DNA from: Microcystis wesenbergii NRERC-220
GTDB lineage: Bacteria; Cyanobacteriota; Cyanobacteriia; Cyanobacteriales; Microcystaceae
DNA length: 64,000 bases
Reading direction: 5' to 3'
Assembly: GCF_032027425.1 (NCBI RefSeq)
Contig: NZ_JAVSJA010000001.1
Coordinates: 186,001-250,000 of the forward strand
The notes below the pieces were generated by a model, which saw nothing but the letters and a program-made list of their open reading frames with translations, was not told where the DNA came from and did no database searches. The first letter of the stretch is position 1. Every line of letters starts with the position of its first letter. Below are positions 1 through 9,104 of the stretch, one piece after another. A program made the position numbers and the translations under genes.

Positions 1-939
1 AGAGTAAATCCGAAGTTAATTATTCATGGGGGAGCGAGTTCCCTAGAGGACAAAGGTGGTTTAGAATCAGTCCGCGATTCTCTCCGGGGGATTGTTAAGA
101 ATATTTACAATCTCCTTGACAATGGTGCTAGTGCTGTGGAAGCGGTGACAAAAGGATGTATGTTACTGGAGGATGAACCGCGATTTAATGCCGGGACCGG
201 TTCAGTGGTGCAATCGGACGGTCAGGTGCGAATGAGTGCAGCCTTGATGGATGGTCGTCACCAGCGTTTAAGCGGTGTCATTAACGTCTCGCGGGTACAG
301 AATCCCATTAGCCTCGCCCAATTTCTCCAAAGTCAAGAGGATCGCATTCTCTCGGAAATTGGGGCCGCGGATCTGGCCAGAGAATTACAAATTCCCCTCT
401 ATGATCCCCTCACCGATTATCGGATTCAAGAATGGATGGAGGAAAGAAAGACGAATTTTAATCGCAAAATGGCCCGTTTATTCGCCGATTCGTCAGCACA
501 ACGGGGAACTATCGGGGTAGTGGCCCTTGATCAACAAGGAGACATCGCCGCCGGAACTTCTACCGGAGGGAAGGGATTAGAAAGAATCGGTCGCGTTAGT
601 GACAGTGCCATGCCGGCCGGCAATTATGCGAATCCATGGGCGGGAGTAAGCTGTACGGGGGTCGGGGAAGATATTATCGATGAGTGTTTAGCCGCTAAGG
701 TGGTCATTCGCGTCACCGATGGTTTTTCCCTCGCCGCTGCCGTGGAGAAATCCATGCGCGAATCCCAAACTAATGGTCGGGATCTGGGCATGATTTCCCT
801 TGATCGTCAGGGGAATATTGTTTGGGGGAAAACGGCGGAAATTCTCTTGGCTGCCTATCACGACGGTCAGGCGATCGGTGATACCCTAGAATGGCACGGT
901 GAAAATGTCGGTTTAATCGGTCATGTAGCCGTCGGATAG
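1..939 (+). CDS. Isoaspartyl peptidase/L-asparaginase (5' end cut by window)
   Basis: The frame is open from base 1 and begins a few codons inside the gene, with the HGGA motif at residues 9-12. This motif opens plant-type asparaginases and isoaspartyl dipeptidases of the N-terminal nucleophile hydrolase family. The precursor of this family cleaves itself just before a threonine that becomes the nucleophile; the matching site here is RGTIGVVALD with Thr about residue 170 of the visible protein, followed by the TSTGG substrate-loop motif. It would hydrolyse beta-aspartyl dipeptides and asparagine in the cytoplasm. About 313 residues are visible, close to the usual full length, so little is missing. 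An internal ATG at 136 is not the start, because conserved sequence lies upstream of it. Confidence 0.9.
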   Translation, partial: RVNPKLIIHGGASSLEDKGGLESVRDSLRGIVKNIYNLLDNGASAVEAVTKGCMLLEDEPRFNAGTGSVVQSDGQVRMSAALMDGRHQRLSGVINVSRVQNPISLAQFLQSQEDRILSEIGAADLARELQIPLYDPLTDYRIQEWMEERKTNFNRKMARLFADSSAQRGTIGVVALDQQGDIAAGTSTGGKGLERIGRVSDSAMPAGNYANPWAGVSCTGVGEDIIDECLAAKVVIRVTDGFSLAAAVEKSMRESQTNGRDLGMISLDRQGNIVWGKTAEILLAAYHDGQAIGDTLEWHGENVGLIGHVAVG

Positions 940-1010
940 TGGAACAAACCGCGATCGAGCCTAGTCTTTTCGGTTAATCTGTACAAGATACTTCTTCTCG
1001 AAAAATCTCC

Positions 1011-2216
1011 GTGTGGCAATATATTATTCCTATTTTTGACCCCGATGTGAAAAACTGGTCAGCCGAAGCGCGATTATTGCGCTGGATGACTTTTTTGTGG
1101 CTGTCAGTCGGGTTAGTCGTGCTTTTTTCGGCTTCCTACGCTCTGGCTGACAGTCGCTTTGATAACGGACTATACTATTTTATCCGCCAATTAATCTGGC
1201 TTTGGATTGGCTTAATTGGCTTTAATTTCCTGGTGCGATTGCCGATCGAGAATCTGCTCAAAATCGCACCCTGGATGATTTTATTAGTTTTAGGATTAAT
1301 TTTGATCACTCTCATCCCTGGTTTGGGAGCGAATATCAACGGAGCCACCCGTTGGATTAAAATCGGGCCGATTCTCTTGCAACCGTCGGAATTTATGAAA
1401 CCGTTTCTCGTCCTGCAAGGGGCGGCGGTTTTCGGTGGTTGGCCGCGTTTAAATGTCAATCAACGGTTAACTTGGATCGCTATTTTCGGGCTAATTCTAG
1501 CGGGCATCCTCTTACAACCTAACTTGAGTACCACTGCTCTGTGTGGTATAACTCTCTGGCTGATCGCTCTTGCCTCTGGTCTGCCTTTATCCTACATGAC
1601 CAGCAGCGCTTTACTGGGTGTAACTATGGCCGTGGTTAGTGTTACTTTCCGCGAATACCAGAGAAAACGGATTTTATCTTTCTTAGACCCCTGGCAGGAT
1701 CCCCGGGGTGATGGTTATCAATTAGTGCAGAGTTTACTGGCGATCGGTTCTGGCGGAACCACCGGCAGCGGTTACGGTTTATCCCAACAAAAATTATTTT
1801 ATCTACCCTTCCCGGATACGGATTTTATTTTCGCTGTCTTTGGCGAGGAATTTGGTTTTATTGGCGGTATTTTACTGTTAATCATGCTATTTATCTACGC
1901 TACTCTCGCTCTGATTGTGGCGGTTAAATGTCGTCATCGCATCAAAAAATTAGTGGCGATCGGGGCGATGGTAATTTTAATCGGTCAATCCCTGTTAAAT
2001 ATCGGTGTGGCCACTGGTTCTTTACCCACTACCGGCTTACCTTTCCCTCTCTTTAGTTATGGCGGCAGTTCCAGTTTAGCTAGTCTCTTTTTAGCAGCCC
2101 TCTTAATCCGGGTGGCTAGGGAAGAAAATGACCCCGATCTAGTTCCCACTAGCAGAAAAAGTCCTCAGAAAACTGTCTCTTTGAAGTCTCCATCTTTTTC
2201 AAAAGATGGATTCTAA
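1011..2216 (+). CDS. ftsW: FtsW/RodA/SpoVE (SEDS) family protein, probably FtsW
   Basis: A 401-residue polytopic membrane protein with about ten hydrophobic segments. SEDS proteins polymerise lipid II glycan strands for septal or side-wall peptidoglycan together with a class B PBP. Family signatures visible are NGATRWI followed by QPSEFMK in the N-terminal half, and the TTGLPFPLFSYGGSS block near the C-terminus. The start is GTG at 1011; no better ATG lies upstream in frame. The N-terminal sequence and length resemble cyanobacterial FtsW rather than RodA, and the presumed coccoid host fits, but assignment between the two is by resemblance only. It is followed by ycf33 and rbfA on the same strand. 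Confidence 0.8.
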   Translation: MWQYIIPIFDPDVKNWSAEARLLRWMTFLWLSVGLVVLFSASYALADSRFDNGLYYFIRQLIWLWIGLIGFNFLVRLPIENLLKIAPWMILLVLGLILITLIPGLGANINGATRWIKIGPILLQPSEFMKPFLVLQGAAVFGGWPRLNVNQRLTWIAIFGLILAGILLQPNLSTTALCGITLWLIALASGLPLSYMTSSALLGVTMAVVSVTFREYQRKRILSFLDPWQDPRGDGYQLVQSLLAIGSGGTTGSGYGLSQQKLFYLPFPDTDFIFAVFGEEFGFIGGILLLIMLFIYATLALIVAVKCRHRIKKLVAIGAMVILIGQSLLNIGVATGSLPTTGLPFPLFSYGGSSSLASLFLAALLIRVAREENDPDLVPTSRKSPQKTVSLKSPSFSKDGF

Positions 2217-2358
2217 TCGTTGAATCTCTGCACAATGAATTGACGCTTTTGCTTAGGTAATTAAAGAAAAATGGGATAAGTCCCGTTAATCGGGGGGCGT
2301 GGCAGCATCGGAGCTTACTGCTATAATTGCTTACGGACAAAGATAATAAACAAAATTT

Positions 2359-2556
2359 ATGGGCGACTTTTTTGATAACGTGAGCCGTTACCCCCGCTAT
2401 CTGATTAGCTTTAGTTTAGGGATTTTCTTCGCCTTTTTCGGCTGGTTAGCCCCTTTATTAAAAAATCCCCTCACAGCGATCGCACTTGTGGGCTTTCTGG
2501 GGGGAACTTTCGCCTTTCTTTATTTCACCCTCAAAGCCATGCTCGGATTAGCTTGA
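2359..2556 (+). CDS. ycf33: DUF751/Ycf33 family small membrane protein
   Basis: A 65-residue protein with two hydrophobic helices (about residues 13-32 and 38-62) separated by a short PLLKNP turn. The sequence MGDFFDNVSRYPRYLISF is typical of the DUF751/Ycf33 family found in cyanobacteria and some algal plastids. The function is unknown; a thylakoid or plasma-membrane location is inferred. It lies 41 bp upstream of rbfA in the same direction and probably shares its transcript. Confidence 0.75.
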   Translation: MGDFFDNVSRYPRYLISFSLGIFFAFFGWLAPLLKNPLTAIALVGFLGGTFAFLYFTLKAMLGLA

Positions 2557-2597
2557 TACAATGGTAAGGGTTTCGCTGTTTTTAGGGGACAAAAATT

Positions 2598-2990
2598 ATG
2601 GCTAACGACCGTCGAGTATCTCGCGTGTCCTCGCTAATTAAGCGCGAGGTCAGCCAAATGTTATTAATGGAAATTAAAGATGATCGCGTCGGTGCTGGTA
2701 TGGTTAGCGTTACCGATGTGGATCTCTCCCACGACCTGCAACACGCTAGAATTTTTGTGTCTATCTACGGCAACAAAGATGCAAAGGCCGAAACTATGGC
2801 CGGGTTAAAAGCGGCCGCGGGATTCGTCCGGCGTGAACTGGGTCAACGCATCCGTCTCAGACGTACCCCCGAAGTGGTCTTCCTAGAAGATTCTTCCCTC
2901 GAACGCGGCGATCGAATGTTACACCTTCTTGATCATATTAAAAGCGATCGACCCCCAGAAGATGACGATTCCGCTATCAGTGACCAGTGA
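2598..2990 (+). CDS. rbfA: 30S ribosome-binding factor A
   Basis: A 130-residue KH-fold protein that binds the 16S rRNA 5' helix region and assists late maturation of the 30S subunit, notably in the cold. The N-terminus ([20 protein letters not shown]) and the block [20 protein letters not shown] are characteristic, as is the C-terminal [18 protein letters not shown] segment. Length is normal for cyanobacterial RbfA, with a short acidic tail. A run of GGGGAC precedes the ATG. It is the last gene before a repeat-rich gap. Confidence 0.95.
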   Translation: MANDRRVSRVSSLIKREVSQMLLMEIKDDRVGAGMVSVTDVDLSHDLQHARIFVSIYGNKDAKAETMAGLKAAAGFVRRELGQRIRLRRTPEVVFLEDSSLERGDRMLHLLDHIKSDRPPEDDDSAISDQ

Positions 2991-3121
2991 ACAGTAGAGG
3001 ATAACTAAATTTAGGCAAAACTGGCAACTTAAAACTTAAACCTGATAAATTTCCAGAAACTAAAACCTAATTGGTTAGGCTAAAATCTCTGATGTGCTTA
3101 GTTTCTAACTTTCTTTTTAGC

Positions 3122-3220
3122 TAGGAGAATTGCCAGATTCTGCCTTTTGCCTCTTGTCTGTTGCCTCTTGCCTTCAGAAACTGATAACTGATAACTGATA
3201 ACTGATAACTGATAACTGAA
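3122..3220 (+). repeat. Dispersed repeat ending in tandem TGATAAC heptamers
   Basis: A roughly 99-bp stretch begins TAGGAGAATTGCCAGATTCT, continues through GCCTCTTG-type units, and ends with five tandem copies of a TGATAAC heptamer. A nearly identical copy in inverted orientation lies at 47583-47676. The array stops 2 bp before the GTG start codon of the next gene, so it forms that gene's entire immediate leader. Confidence 0.85.
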
Positions 3221-3222
3221 TA

Positions 3223-4803
3223 GTGAGCGATCGCATTTTATCCCTAAAAGAACGTATTGGTCAGATGATAGTAGTCCGCGCTTCCGGCTATCTCTTTGAC
3301 CAACAAATCCGCTATCCTGCTTGGGAACCCGTCAACGCCACCCTGAAACATTGGTTAGAAACCCTCCACCTCGGTGGGGTGATTCTATTAGGAGGCAGCG
3401 CCGCCGAAATCGCTTTCCGCAGCCAACAATTACAAAGTTGGTCCAGCGATAATCCTCTCCTCATCGCCGCCGATATCGAGGAGGGGGTCGGCCAAAGGTT
3501 TTCCGGCGCCACTTGGTTTCCCCCCCCAATGGCTTTAGGAAAAATAGCCGAAAAAAGCTTGACAAAAGCCACAGAATATGCTAGGGAAATGGGAGCAATT
3601 ACCGCTAAGGAGGCCCTAGCGATCGGGATTAACTGGATTTTAGCCCCAATTGTCGATGTGAACAATAATCCCGACAATCCCGTTATCAATATTCGTTCCT
3701 TCGCTGAAACTCCCGAAATCGTCGCTAATCTAGCTCAAGCTTTTATTTTAGGGGCCGATTCCTATCCAGTTTTGACCACGGCCAAACATTTTCCCGGCCA
3801 CGGTGACACCAGCAATGACTCCCATCTTGATCTTCCTATCATCAACCACGATCATCATCGCCTAGAAGCGATCGAATTGCCGCCCTTTCAAGCGGCGATC
3901 GAGTCGGGGGTTGATAGTATTATGTCAGGCCATCTGTTAATTCCCGCTTGGGATGCCGAGTTTCCCGCCACTCTTTCCTCGAAAATTCTCGGGGAAAAAC
4001 TGCGCCAAAATCTCGGTTTTCAGGGTTTAATCGTCACCGATGCCCTGATTATGGGAGGAGTGACCAAAATTGCCAGCGCTGCCGCCCTAGCAGTGAGGGC
4101 GGTACAGGCGGGGGCCGATATACTGTTAATGCCTCCCGATCCGATCGAAGCGATCGAAGCGGTGTATAGTGCCGTGCAAGCGGGTACAATTAGCGAAGCC
4201 AGAATTAATGATTCTTGGCAGCGTATTCAACGAGCAAAAGAGAAATTAGGGCAAAGACAGCCATCCTTAGAATCCTTAAGCAGTTTAGCGGCACCGCAAG
4301 CTCTAGAGATTGTCAGGGATATTTTAAAAGATTCCCAAACAGTTAGCGCTAATTTACCGATTAAAGCCACTCAAGGCCGCAATTTAATCATTATCGATGA
4401 TTTACTCAACTGTGACTTTCTTGATCGCTCTTGTCCGGCGGTGACAATTCCCCGACAATGGGGTTATCAAACCCAAATAATCGACCGTAGCACCTTTAAT
4501 CAGTCCCTCGTCTCCCCAGAAACGACTCTCCTACAAGTATTTATCCGTGGTAATCCTTTTCGGGGTAGTGCCGGATTAGGGGAGGAAACAAAAGCTATCT
4601 ATCAAGCTTTGCTGAAAACCGGACAAATTCAAGCATTGATTATTTATGGTAGTCCCTACGTTTTCCAGTGGTTTCGTCAACAAAGCGGAGAAATTCCCTA
4701 TCTTTTCAGCTACGGACAACAACCAAGCGCCCAAAAAATCGCCCTAGAAACTATTTTTGAGGGGCCCACTAGCGGCGAAAATCAGACCGATACTTTCGTT
4801 TAA
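3223..4803 (+). CDS. nagZ: Glycoside hydrolase family 3, beta-N-acetylhexosaminidase type
   Basis: A 526-residue protein whose first ~350 residues form the GH3 TIM barrel. The signature KHFPGHGDT starts at residue 188, with the following SHLDLP; in NagZ the His/Asp of this loop act as acid-base, and the nucleophile Asp lies in the IVTDALIM segment. It removes N-acetylglucosamine from muropeptides or related glycans during wall recycling. A C-terminal extension of about 170 residues beyond the minimal enzyme resembles the second domain of longer GH3 proteins. The start is GTG at 3223, immediately after the heptamer array, with no recognisable ribosome-binding site. Its stop overlaps the convergent gene by 4 bp. 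Confidence 0.88.
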   Translation: MSDRILSLKERIGQMIVVRASGYLFDQQIRYPAWEPVNATLKHWLETLHLGGVILLGGSAAEIAFRSQQLQSWSSDNPLLIAADIEEGVGQRFSGATWFPPPMALGKIAEKSLTKATEYAREMGAITAKEALAIGINWILAPIVDVNNNPDNPVINIRSFAETPEIVANLAQAFILGADSYPVLTTAKHFPGHGDTSNDSHLDLPIINHDHHRLEAIELPPFQAAIESGVDSIMSGHLLIPAWDAEFPATLSSKILGEKLRQNLGFQGLIVTDALIMGGVTKIASAAALAVRAVQAGADILLMPPDPIEAIEAVYSAVQAGTISEARINDSWQRIQRAKEKLGQRQPSLESLSSLAAPQALEIVRDILKDSQTVSANLPIKATQGRNLIIIDDLLNCDFLDRSCPAVTIPRQWGYQTQIIDRSTFNQSLVSPETTLLQVFIRGNPFRGSAGLGEETKAIYQALLKTGQIQALIIYGSPYVFQWFRQQSGEIPYLFSYGQQPSAQKIALETIFEGPTSGENQTDTFV

Positions 4804-5999
4804 GGGCAAAAATTGCCTAGTAACCATTGGGCAATGCGATCGGATGCACCGGCCGATCCCATTCTCTGACGACCATTAACGGCGATTTCTTGCCACTTTG
4901 GGGGATTTTGTAATAAATATTCTAACTTGTCTGGCACTGACTCGGCACTATCGCCTAAGAGAATTGAACAGCCTAATAAACGCTGTTGCAGTTTGGCAAA
5001 ATGGGGAGTAAATTGTGGTCCAGATCCCGCAATTGTGATCGCCGGTTTACCCAAACCGACGAACTGTTCCGTGGCAGTTCCTGCCATGGCGATCGCTAGA
5101 TGGCAACGGCCTAAATATTCGGCGTAATCCCTTTGAGAAATAGTTATAAATACTTCTTGACAAATAAACTTATTTATGCTTTGTTCTCGCCAACCCTGGG
5201 AAGTTAAAGCAGCCGTAAAAGATTCCGGGGGGAGAGAAGGAGCGATCGCTGCCAAAAATTCCAGCTTGTAATCGGGAAAACGGCCGATCATGGCCGCCAC
5301 AGCTGCGAGAATTTGCTGCCAATTGTGGAGAGATTCGGGAAAGCGCGAACCGGGTAGTAGCAGAATATTTAGGCAATCTTGGGGAAAATCGCCCGTTATC
5401 GAGGGTAAAAGGTCATCCATCATCGGATTACCCCCATCGACAACAGCAATTGACCACTGTTGTAAAATTTTGCTAGTTAAACTATCCCGGGGAAAAACCC
5501 CCCGACAGCGAGGATGAGCCATTAACCAGCGTTCCCAGGGATAATAATAGGAACCCCAGAGGCGATCGATCATCGAGCTACTATCTAACCATCCCTGCTC
5601 ATCCCGGAGATAGTATTCTGATTTAGCCGTTCCCACAAAAGCATAATCTGTCCCGCTCAACCAAGCAAGGGCAAGGGGTAAGATATCTCCCACCGCGACA
5701 ATTTTTCCCCTTTCTTGGCCCCAATTTCTGACCAGACGGTATTGACGGGAGGTTAATCCCAATAATCCCTCCCGCAGATCTCGCCATAATTGTTTGGGAT
5801 CGCTAGTGATAAAACCCCCAGAGGGCATTTTTTGACCTCGATCGAGAAGGGGAATCCCCAGACGAGTATAAGCATAACCGTTACCCACTAGGGGTAAAGC
5901 AGTAATATCCGGACAGTGGGGAGATGATTGCAGTCTTTTAATAATCCGGATTGCGATCTCATCTTCACCGTGGCCATTACTCAAAAATAATAATTTCAC
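4800..5999 (-). CDS. Lipid-A-disaccharide synthase-related glycosyltransferase-like protein
   Basis: I choose the GTG at 5999 (399 residues), because family members open with a KLLFLSNGHGEDEIA-type motif right at the N-terminus; an upstream ATG at 6086 would add 29 unconserved residues. The protein resembles LpxB and GT-B fold enzymes: N-terminal GHGED loop, then a C-terminal half with LLPGSRFPE and MAGTATEQFVGLGKPAI, matching nucleotide-sugar-binding motifs. It is the cyanobacterial LpxB-related paralogue, not certain to make lipid A; the substrate is unknown. It is convergent with nagZ, with overlapping stop codons. Confidence 0.75.
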   Translation of the reverse strand: MKLLFLSNGHGEDEIAIRIIKRLQSSPHCPDITALPLVGNGYAYTRLGIPLLDRGQKMPSGGFITSDPKQLWRDLREGLLGLTSRQYRLVRNWGQERGKIVAVGDILPLALAWLSGTDYAFVGTAKSEYYLRDEQGWLDSSSMIDRLWGSYYYPWERWLMAHPRCRGVFPRDSLTSKILQQWSIAVVDGGNPMMDDLLPSITGDFPQDCLNILLLPGSRFPESLHNWQQILAAVAAMIGRFPDYKLEFLAAIAPSLPPESFTAALTSQGWREQSINKFICQEVFITISQRDYAEYLGRCHLAIAMAGTATEQFVGLGKPAITIAGSGPQFTPHFAKLQQRLLGCSILLGDSAESVPDKLEYLLQNPPKWQEIAVNGRQRMGSAGASDRIAQWLLGNFCP

Positions 6000-6295
6000 T
6001 GTTTTTCTTAACTTCTGGCTTAAAGTCCTAAACTTCGGTTGTTTTATTCCCTTCGACCCTAGACAATGCTGATGGTTAGGGAACAATCAATTTTATAAAA
6101 GCAGTTAACCAACTCCCATTTAGTCTAATCTACCGGAAGGTTTCGCCGATCGCTTATCTCTGTCTTGATGGCGACCATTTGACCAAAGGCAAGACTAAGA
6201 GATAAGAGATGAGTTTAACTGCTTCTATTTTTCTCGCTCAAAAGACCAGATTTAGCCCACCAGGGCCAAGAAGGTCAGAAACCTGCTCTGATCGC

Positions 6296-6435
6296 TAAGT
6301 AGCTGGTTATAATTAAATTAAAAATGGATTTTAGGTTCGATCCCCCCTGCCCCCCTTGATAAGGGGGGTGCCGATCCCCCCTTAGTCCCCCCTTGATAAG
6401 GGGGGCATCTGATAACTTTTAACGCCTACCTACTC
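6296..6435. mobile_element. MITE family 1, copy 1
   Basis: A non-coding element about 140 bp long with ends TAAGTAGCTGGTTATAA and its counterpart CGCCTACCTACT, around a C-run/G-run core (CCCCCCTTGATAAGGGGGG) that can fold on itself. Related copies lie at 10433-10552, 16452-16595, 22107-22236 and 22682-22803. It occupies most of the 6087-6475 gap between divergent genes; nothing else is visible in that gap. Confidence 0.85.
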
Positions 6436-6475
6436 ATATTAAAATCAGTGATTAATTGGCATCCTAGCGGAAAAA

Positions 6476-6946
6476 ATGATTATCGACTTACCCGATCGAG
6501 AAGCTACTGTCAATTTAGGGGAAAAACTGGGGCAAACCTTGGCCTCTGGCAGTGTAATTTTATTAAAAGGCGATTTGGGAGCGGGAAAAACCACCTTAGT
6601 ACAGGGAATTGGCTTAGGATTGGGCATTCAAGAGCCTATAGCTAGTCCTACCTTCACCCTCGTTAACGAGTATAGCGAAGGCCGCCTTCCTTTGTATCAT
6701 TTGGATTTGTATCGTTTGCAGGGTCAAGATATCGAGGCCCTGTACCTAGAAAATTATTGGCAGGGAATCGAGGTAGATTTAGGGATAGTGGCGATCGAAT
6801 GGTCGGAACGTTTAACTTTTTTACCGGAAAATTATCTAGAGATTACTTTACTCGATCGAGGTGAGCAGGGACGACGAGCGCTGCTCAATTTTGTCGGTGG
6901 GGACGAAAAAAATAGCGACCCCGCAGGAATCGCTATCAGCACTTGA
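6476..6946 (+). CDS. tsaE: tRNA threonylcarbamoyladenosine biosynthesis ATPase TsaE
   Basis: A 156-residue P-loop ATPase that works with TsaB and TsaD to form N6-threonylcarbamoyladenosine at position 37 of ANN-decoding tRNAs. The Walker A motif GDLGAGKTT is at residues 32-40, followed by the family block SPTFTLVNEY and the YHLDLYRL segment; VAIEWSERL matches the conserved Glu-Trp motif. Length is typical. The partners are not in this window. It is flanked by a MITE upstream and a convergent aquaporin gene downstream. Confidence 0.93.
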   Translation: MIIDLPDREATVNLGEKLGQTLASGSVILLKGDLGAGKTTLVQGIGLGLGIQEPIASPTFTLVNEYSEGRLPLYHLDLYRLQGQDIEALYLENYWQGIEVDLGIVAIEWSERLTFLPENYLEITLLDRGEQGRRALLNFVGGDEKNSDPAGIAIST

Positions 6947-6983
6947 CTTTTGAAGCAATCAAACTTTAGCGGTAACTTTCCAC

Positions 6984-7745
6984 TTATTCTCTAACTCGTC
7001 TTTCTTCTAAAGTTTCTTCAAAGAAACTATTGTAGAGGAAACCCGCCGCCACGGCCCCCACAATGGGAGCAATCCAGAATAACCATAATTGACCAACGAG
7101 AGCCATATTACCGCATAAAAGAGCGACACCAGTACTACGAGCGGGGTTAACGGAGGTATTGGTCACGGGAATGCTAATTAAGTGAATTAAGGTCAATCCT
7201 AAACCAATGGCGATGGGAGCAAAACCGGCCGGAGCGCGTCGATCGGTAGAACCTAAAATGATAATTAAGAACATGAAGGTCAAGACCACTTCCGTGACCA
7301 AAGCGGCGAATAAACTGTAACCACCGGGAGAATGTTCTCCGTAACCATTGGTGGCCAGAGGATTGCTGCCTCCCAAAGCGAAACTCGGTTGACCACTGGC
7401 AATAATGTAGATAATTACCGCCGCTAAAATCGCCCCTAAAACCTGAGCGATGATGTAGGGAAGTAGTTCCGAACCGGGGAAGCGTTTACCTGCCCAGAGA
7501 CCGAAGGAAACGGCGGGATTAAAATGTCCCCCCGAAATATGCCCGAAAGCGTAGGCAAGAGTGAGGACGGTTAAACCGAAGGCAAGGGACACACCCACAA
7601 AAGAAATCCCCAGATGGATATTAAAATCAGCACCATCTACGACACTCTTGGCTTTACCCACAAATACTGCCGCTAAAACGGCACTACCGCAACCACCGAG
7701 AACGAGCCAAAACGTCCCGATGAACTCTGCTAGATACTTTTTCAT
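6984..7745 (-). CDS. aqpZ: Aquaporin Z-type water channel
   Basis: An MIP-family channel of about 253 residues when started at the ATG at 7745 ([15 protein letters not shown]); the frame extends 16 codons further upstream but those residues are unlike the family. Six membrane segments and the two pore-lining NPA boxes are present: HFNPAVS in the first half and SVNPARS in the second. The Arg after the second NPA and the [10 protein letters not shown] first helix fit AqpZ (water-selective) rather than a glycerol facilitator. It probably mediates osmotic water flux across the plasma membrane. Confidence 0.93.
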   Translation of the reverse strand: MKKYLAEFIGTFWLVLGGCGSAVLAAVFVGKAKSVVDGADFNIHLGISFVGVSLAFGLTVLTLAYAFGHISGGHFNPAVSFGLWAGKRFPGSELLPYIIAQVLGAILAAVIIYIIASGQPSFALGGSNPLATNGYGEHSPGGYSLFAALVTEVVLTFMFLIIILGSTDRRAPAGFAPIAIGLGLTLIHLISIPVTNTSVNPARSTGVALLCGNMALVGQLWLFWIAPIVGAVAAGFLYNSFFEETLEERRVRE

Positions 7746-8014
7746 CTCTATATCAAGGTTGAATGATTTTGCTTTTAGGTTATCTCCCATCAAACCGGAT
7801 TAAACTGTTATAGGATATTAAAAAATAGTTATTTTTTTATCTTCAATTTGCCGTTCTTATGGGGAAAATATCAGCTTTTTAGGGATATAATAGTAAAAAA
7901 ATCGGGAATTTTTGATAATTTCACACTTTCTTTAGATTTATCTTCTATCTTGATGTCTGATGGATTTTGGCAGTGGTTGACCCTTTCCGCCGAGGGCTAA
8001 TTATGAGATGAGCG

Positions 8015-9100
8015 ATGCAGGAAGAAAAAGCGATATTTAATATCAACAATACTTTCTATAGACTGGAGAGTAAAATCGTCCGAGATTTAGGAGTTTTAGC
8101 GGCGGCAATTGCCCAAAAAGAGCGGGGCAGTTTGCGCGTTTTAGAAGTAATGAGCGGCTCTGGTGTGCGAGCGCTCAGGTATTGGTTAGAAAGTGGTGCG
8201 GATTGGCTGTGGGTTAATGATGGTAATCCAGAAATTAAGCCAACTTTAGCAGCTAATTTAGAGAATTTATTACAACAGAAAAAAGGCAAAATAACCTATA
8301 AATCTGCTCAAGAAGTTCTCCTAGAATGTTATCTTGAAAAAGACCATTACGATCTAGTTGATATTGATGCTTTTGGTTCTCCTGCATCTCTGTTTAGTGC
8401 CATTCCTTTAGCCACTAAAATCGGTGGTTTAATTTATCTAACTAATACCGATGGACGGACGCTGACGGGTCATAATCTAGAAAATAGTTTAGCTGATTAT
8501 GGAGCATCTGCTCGCAATCATCCGGCTGCCCACGAACAGGGATTAAGATTAATTATCGCCGGTTTGCAATTAGAATCGGCCCGGTTAGGTTTAGGAATTA
8601 CGCCGATTTTTTCCTTTTTTTTCGGTCAAAGTTATCGGGTGATGGTGCGGTTAACGGCTAATAGACAATTAAATAGTCATAACTACGGTTTTCTCGGTTA
8701 TTGTCATAGCTGCGGGGAATATCAATCAGTGCCTTGGCCGAAGTTAGGCAAGATAGTTTGTTCTGGGGACGGGCAACCTTTAACCTTAACTGGACCCTTG
8801 TGGTTAGGCAGTTTACACGATCGCTTTTATCTAGAAAAAATGGCAGATTTAGCCGAGCAATGGCAGTGGAAAAAGGTAGTTAAATTGCTAGAAATAATGA
8901 GGGAAGAAAACGATTTTCCTCCCTACTTTTATAGCTTTCGGGAAATTGGGAGAAGGGGCAAATTAGATCTACCCAAAAGGGAAGATTTAATTGCAGCTCT
9001 CTTAAAACAAGGTTATCGAGCCGCTGCCACCCATATTAACCCGCAAGCGGTGAAAACTAACGCTTCTTTAGCCCAATGTATCGCAATACTCAAGGGCTAA
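8015..9100 (+). CDS. trm1: tRNA (guanine-N2-)-dimethyltransferase, Trm1 family
   Basis: A 361-residue class I SAM-dependent methyltransferase. It has a motif I-like EVMSGSGVRALRY segment near residue 45, the DIDAFGSP catalytic-type motif, and a C-terminal Cys-rich stretch YCHSCGEYQSV that corresponds to the Trm1 zinc region. Trm1 methylates N2 of G26 (and G27 in some bacteria) of tRNA; it is general in archaea and eukaryotes but patchy in bacteria, including cyanobacteria. The ATG at 8015 has only a weak ribosome-binding site. The neighbours on both sides are on the opposite strand. Confidence 0.88.
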   Translation: MQEEKAIFNINNTFYRLESKIVRDLGVLAAAIAQKERGSLRVLEVMSGSGVRALRYWLESGADWLWVNDGNPEIKPTLAANLENLLQQKKGKITYKSAQEVLLECYLEKDHYDLVDIDAFGSPASLFSAIPLATKIGGLIYLTNTDGRTLTGHNLENSLADYGASARNHPAAHEQGLRLIIAGLQLESARLGLGITPIFSFFFGQSYRVMVRLTANRQLNSHNYGFLGYCHSCGEYQSVPWPKLGKIVCSGDGQPLTLTGPLWLGSLHDRFYLEKMADLAEQWQWKKVVKLLEIMREENDFPPYFYSFREIGRRGKLDLPKREDLIAALLKQGYRAAATHINPQAVKTNASLAQCIAILKG

Positions 9101-9104
9101 TTAG

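Noticed and set aside
3181-3222. Tandem heptamers as a CRISPR array (also 50641-50680 and 47583-47616)
   Set aside because: The units are 7 bp with no unique spacers and no cas genes are in the window; these are simple tandem repeats.
7953-8000. A 15-codon leader peptide MSDGFWQWLTLSAEG before trm1
   Set aside because: It is too short to judge, with no attenuator hairpins or codon runs that would mark a leader.
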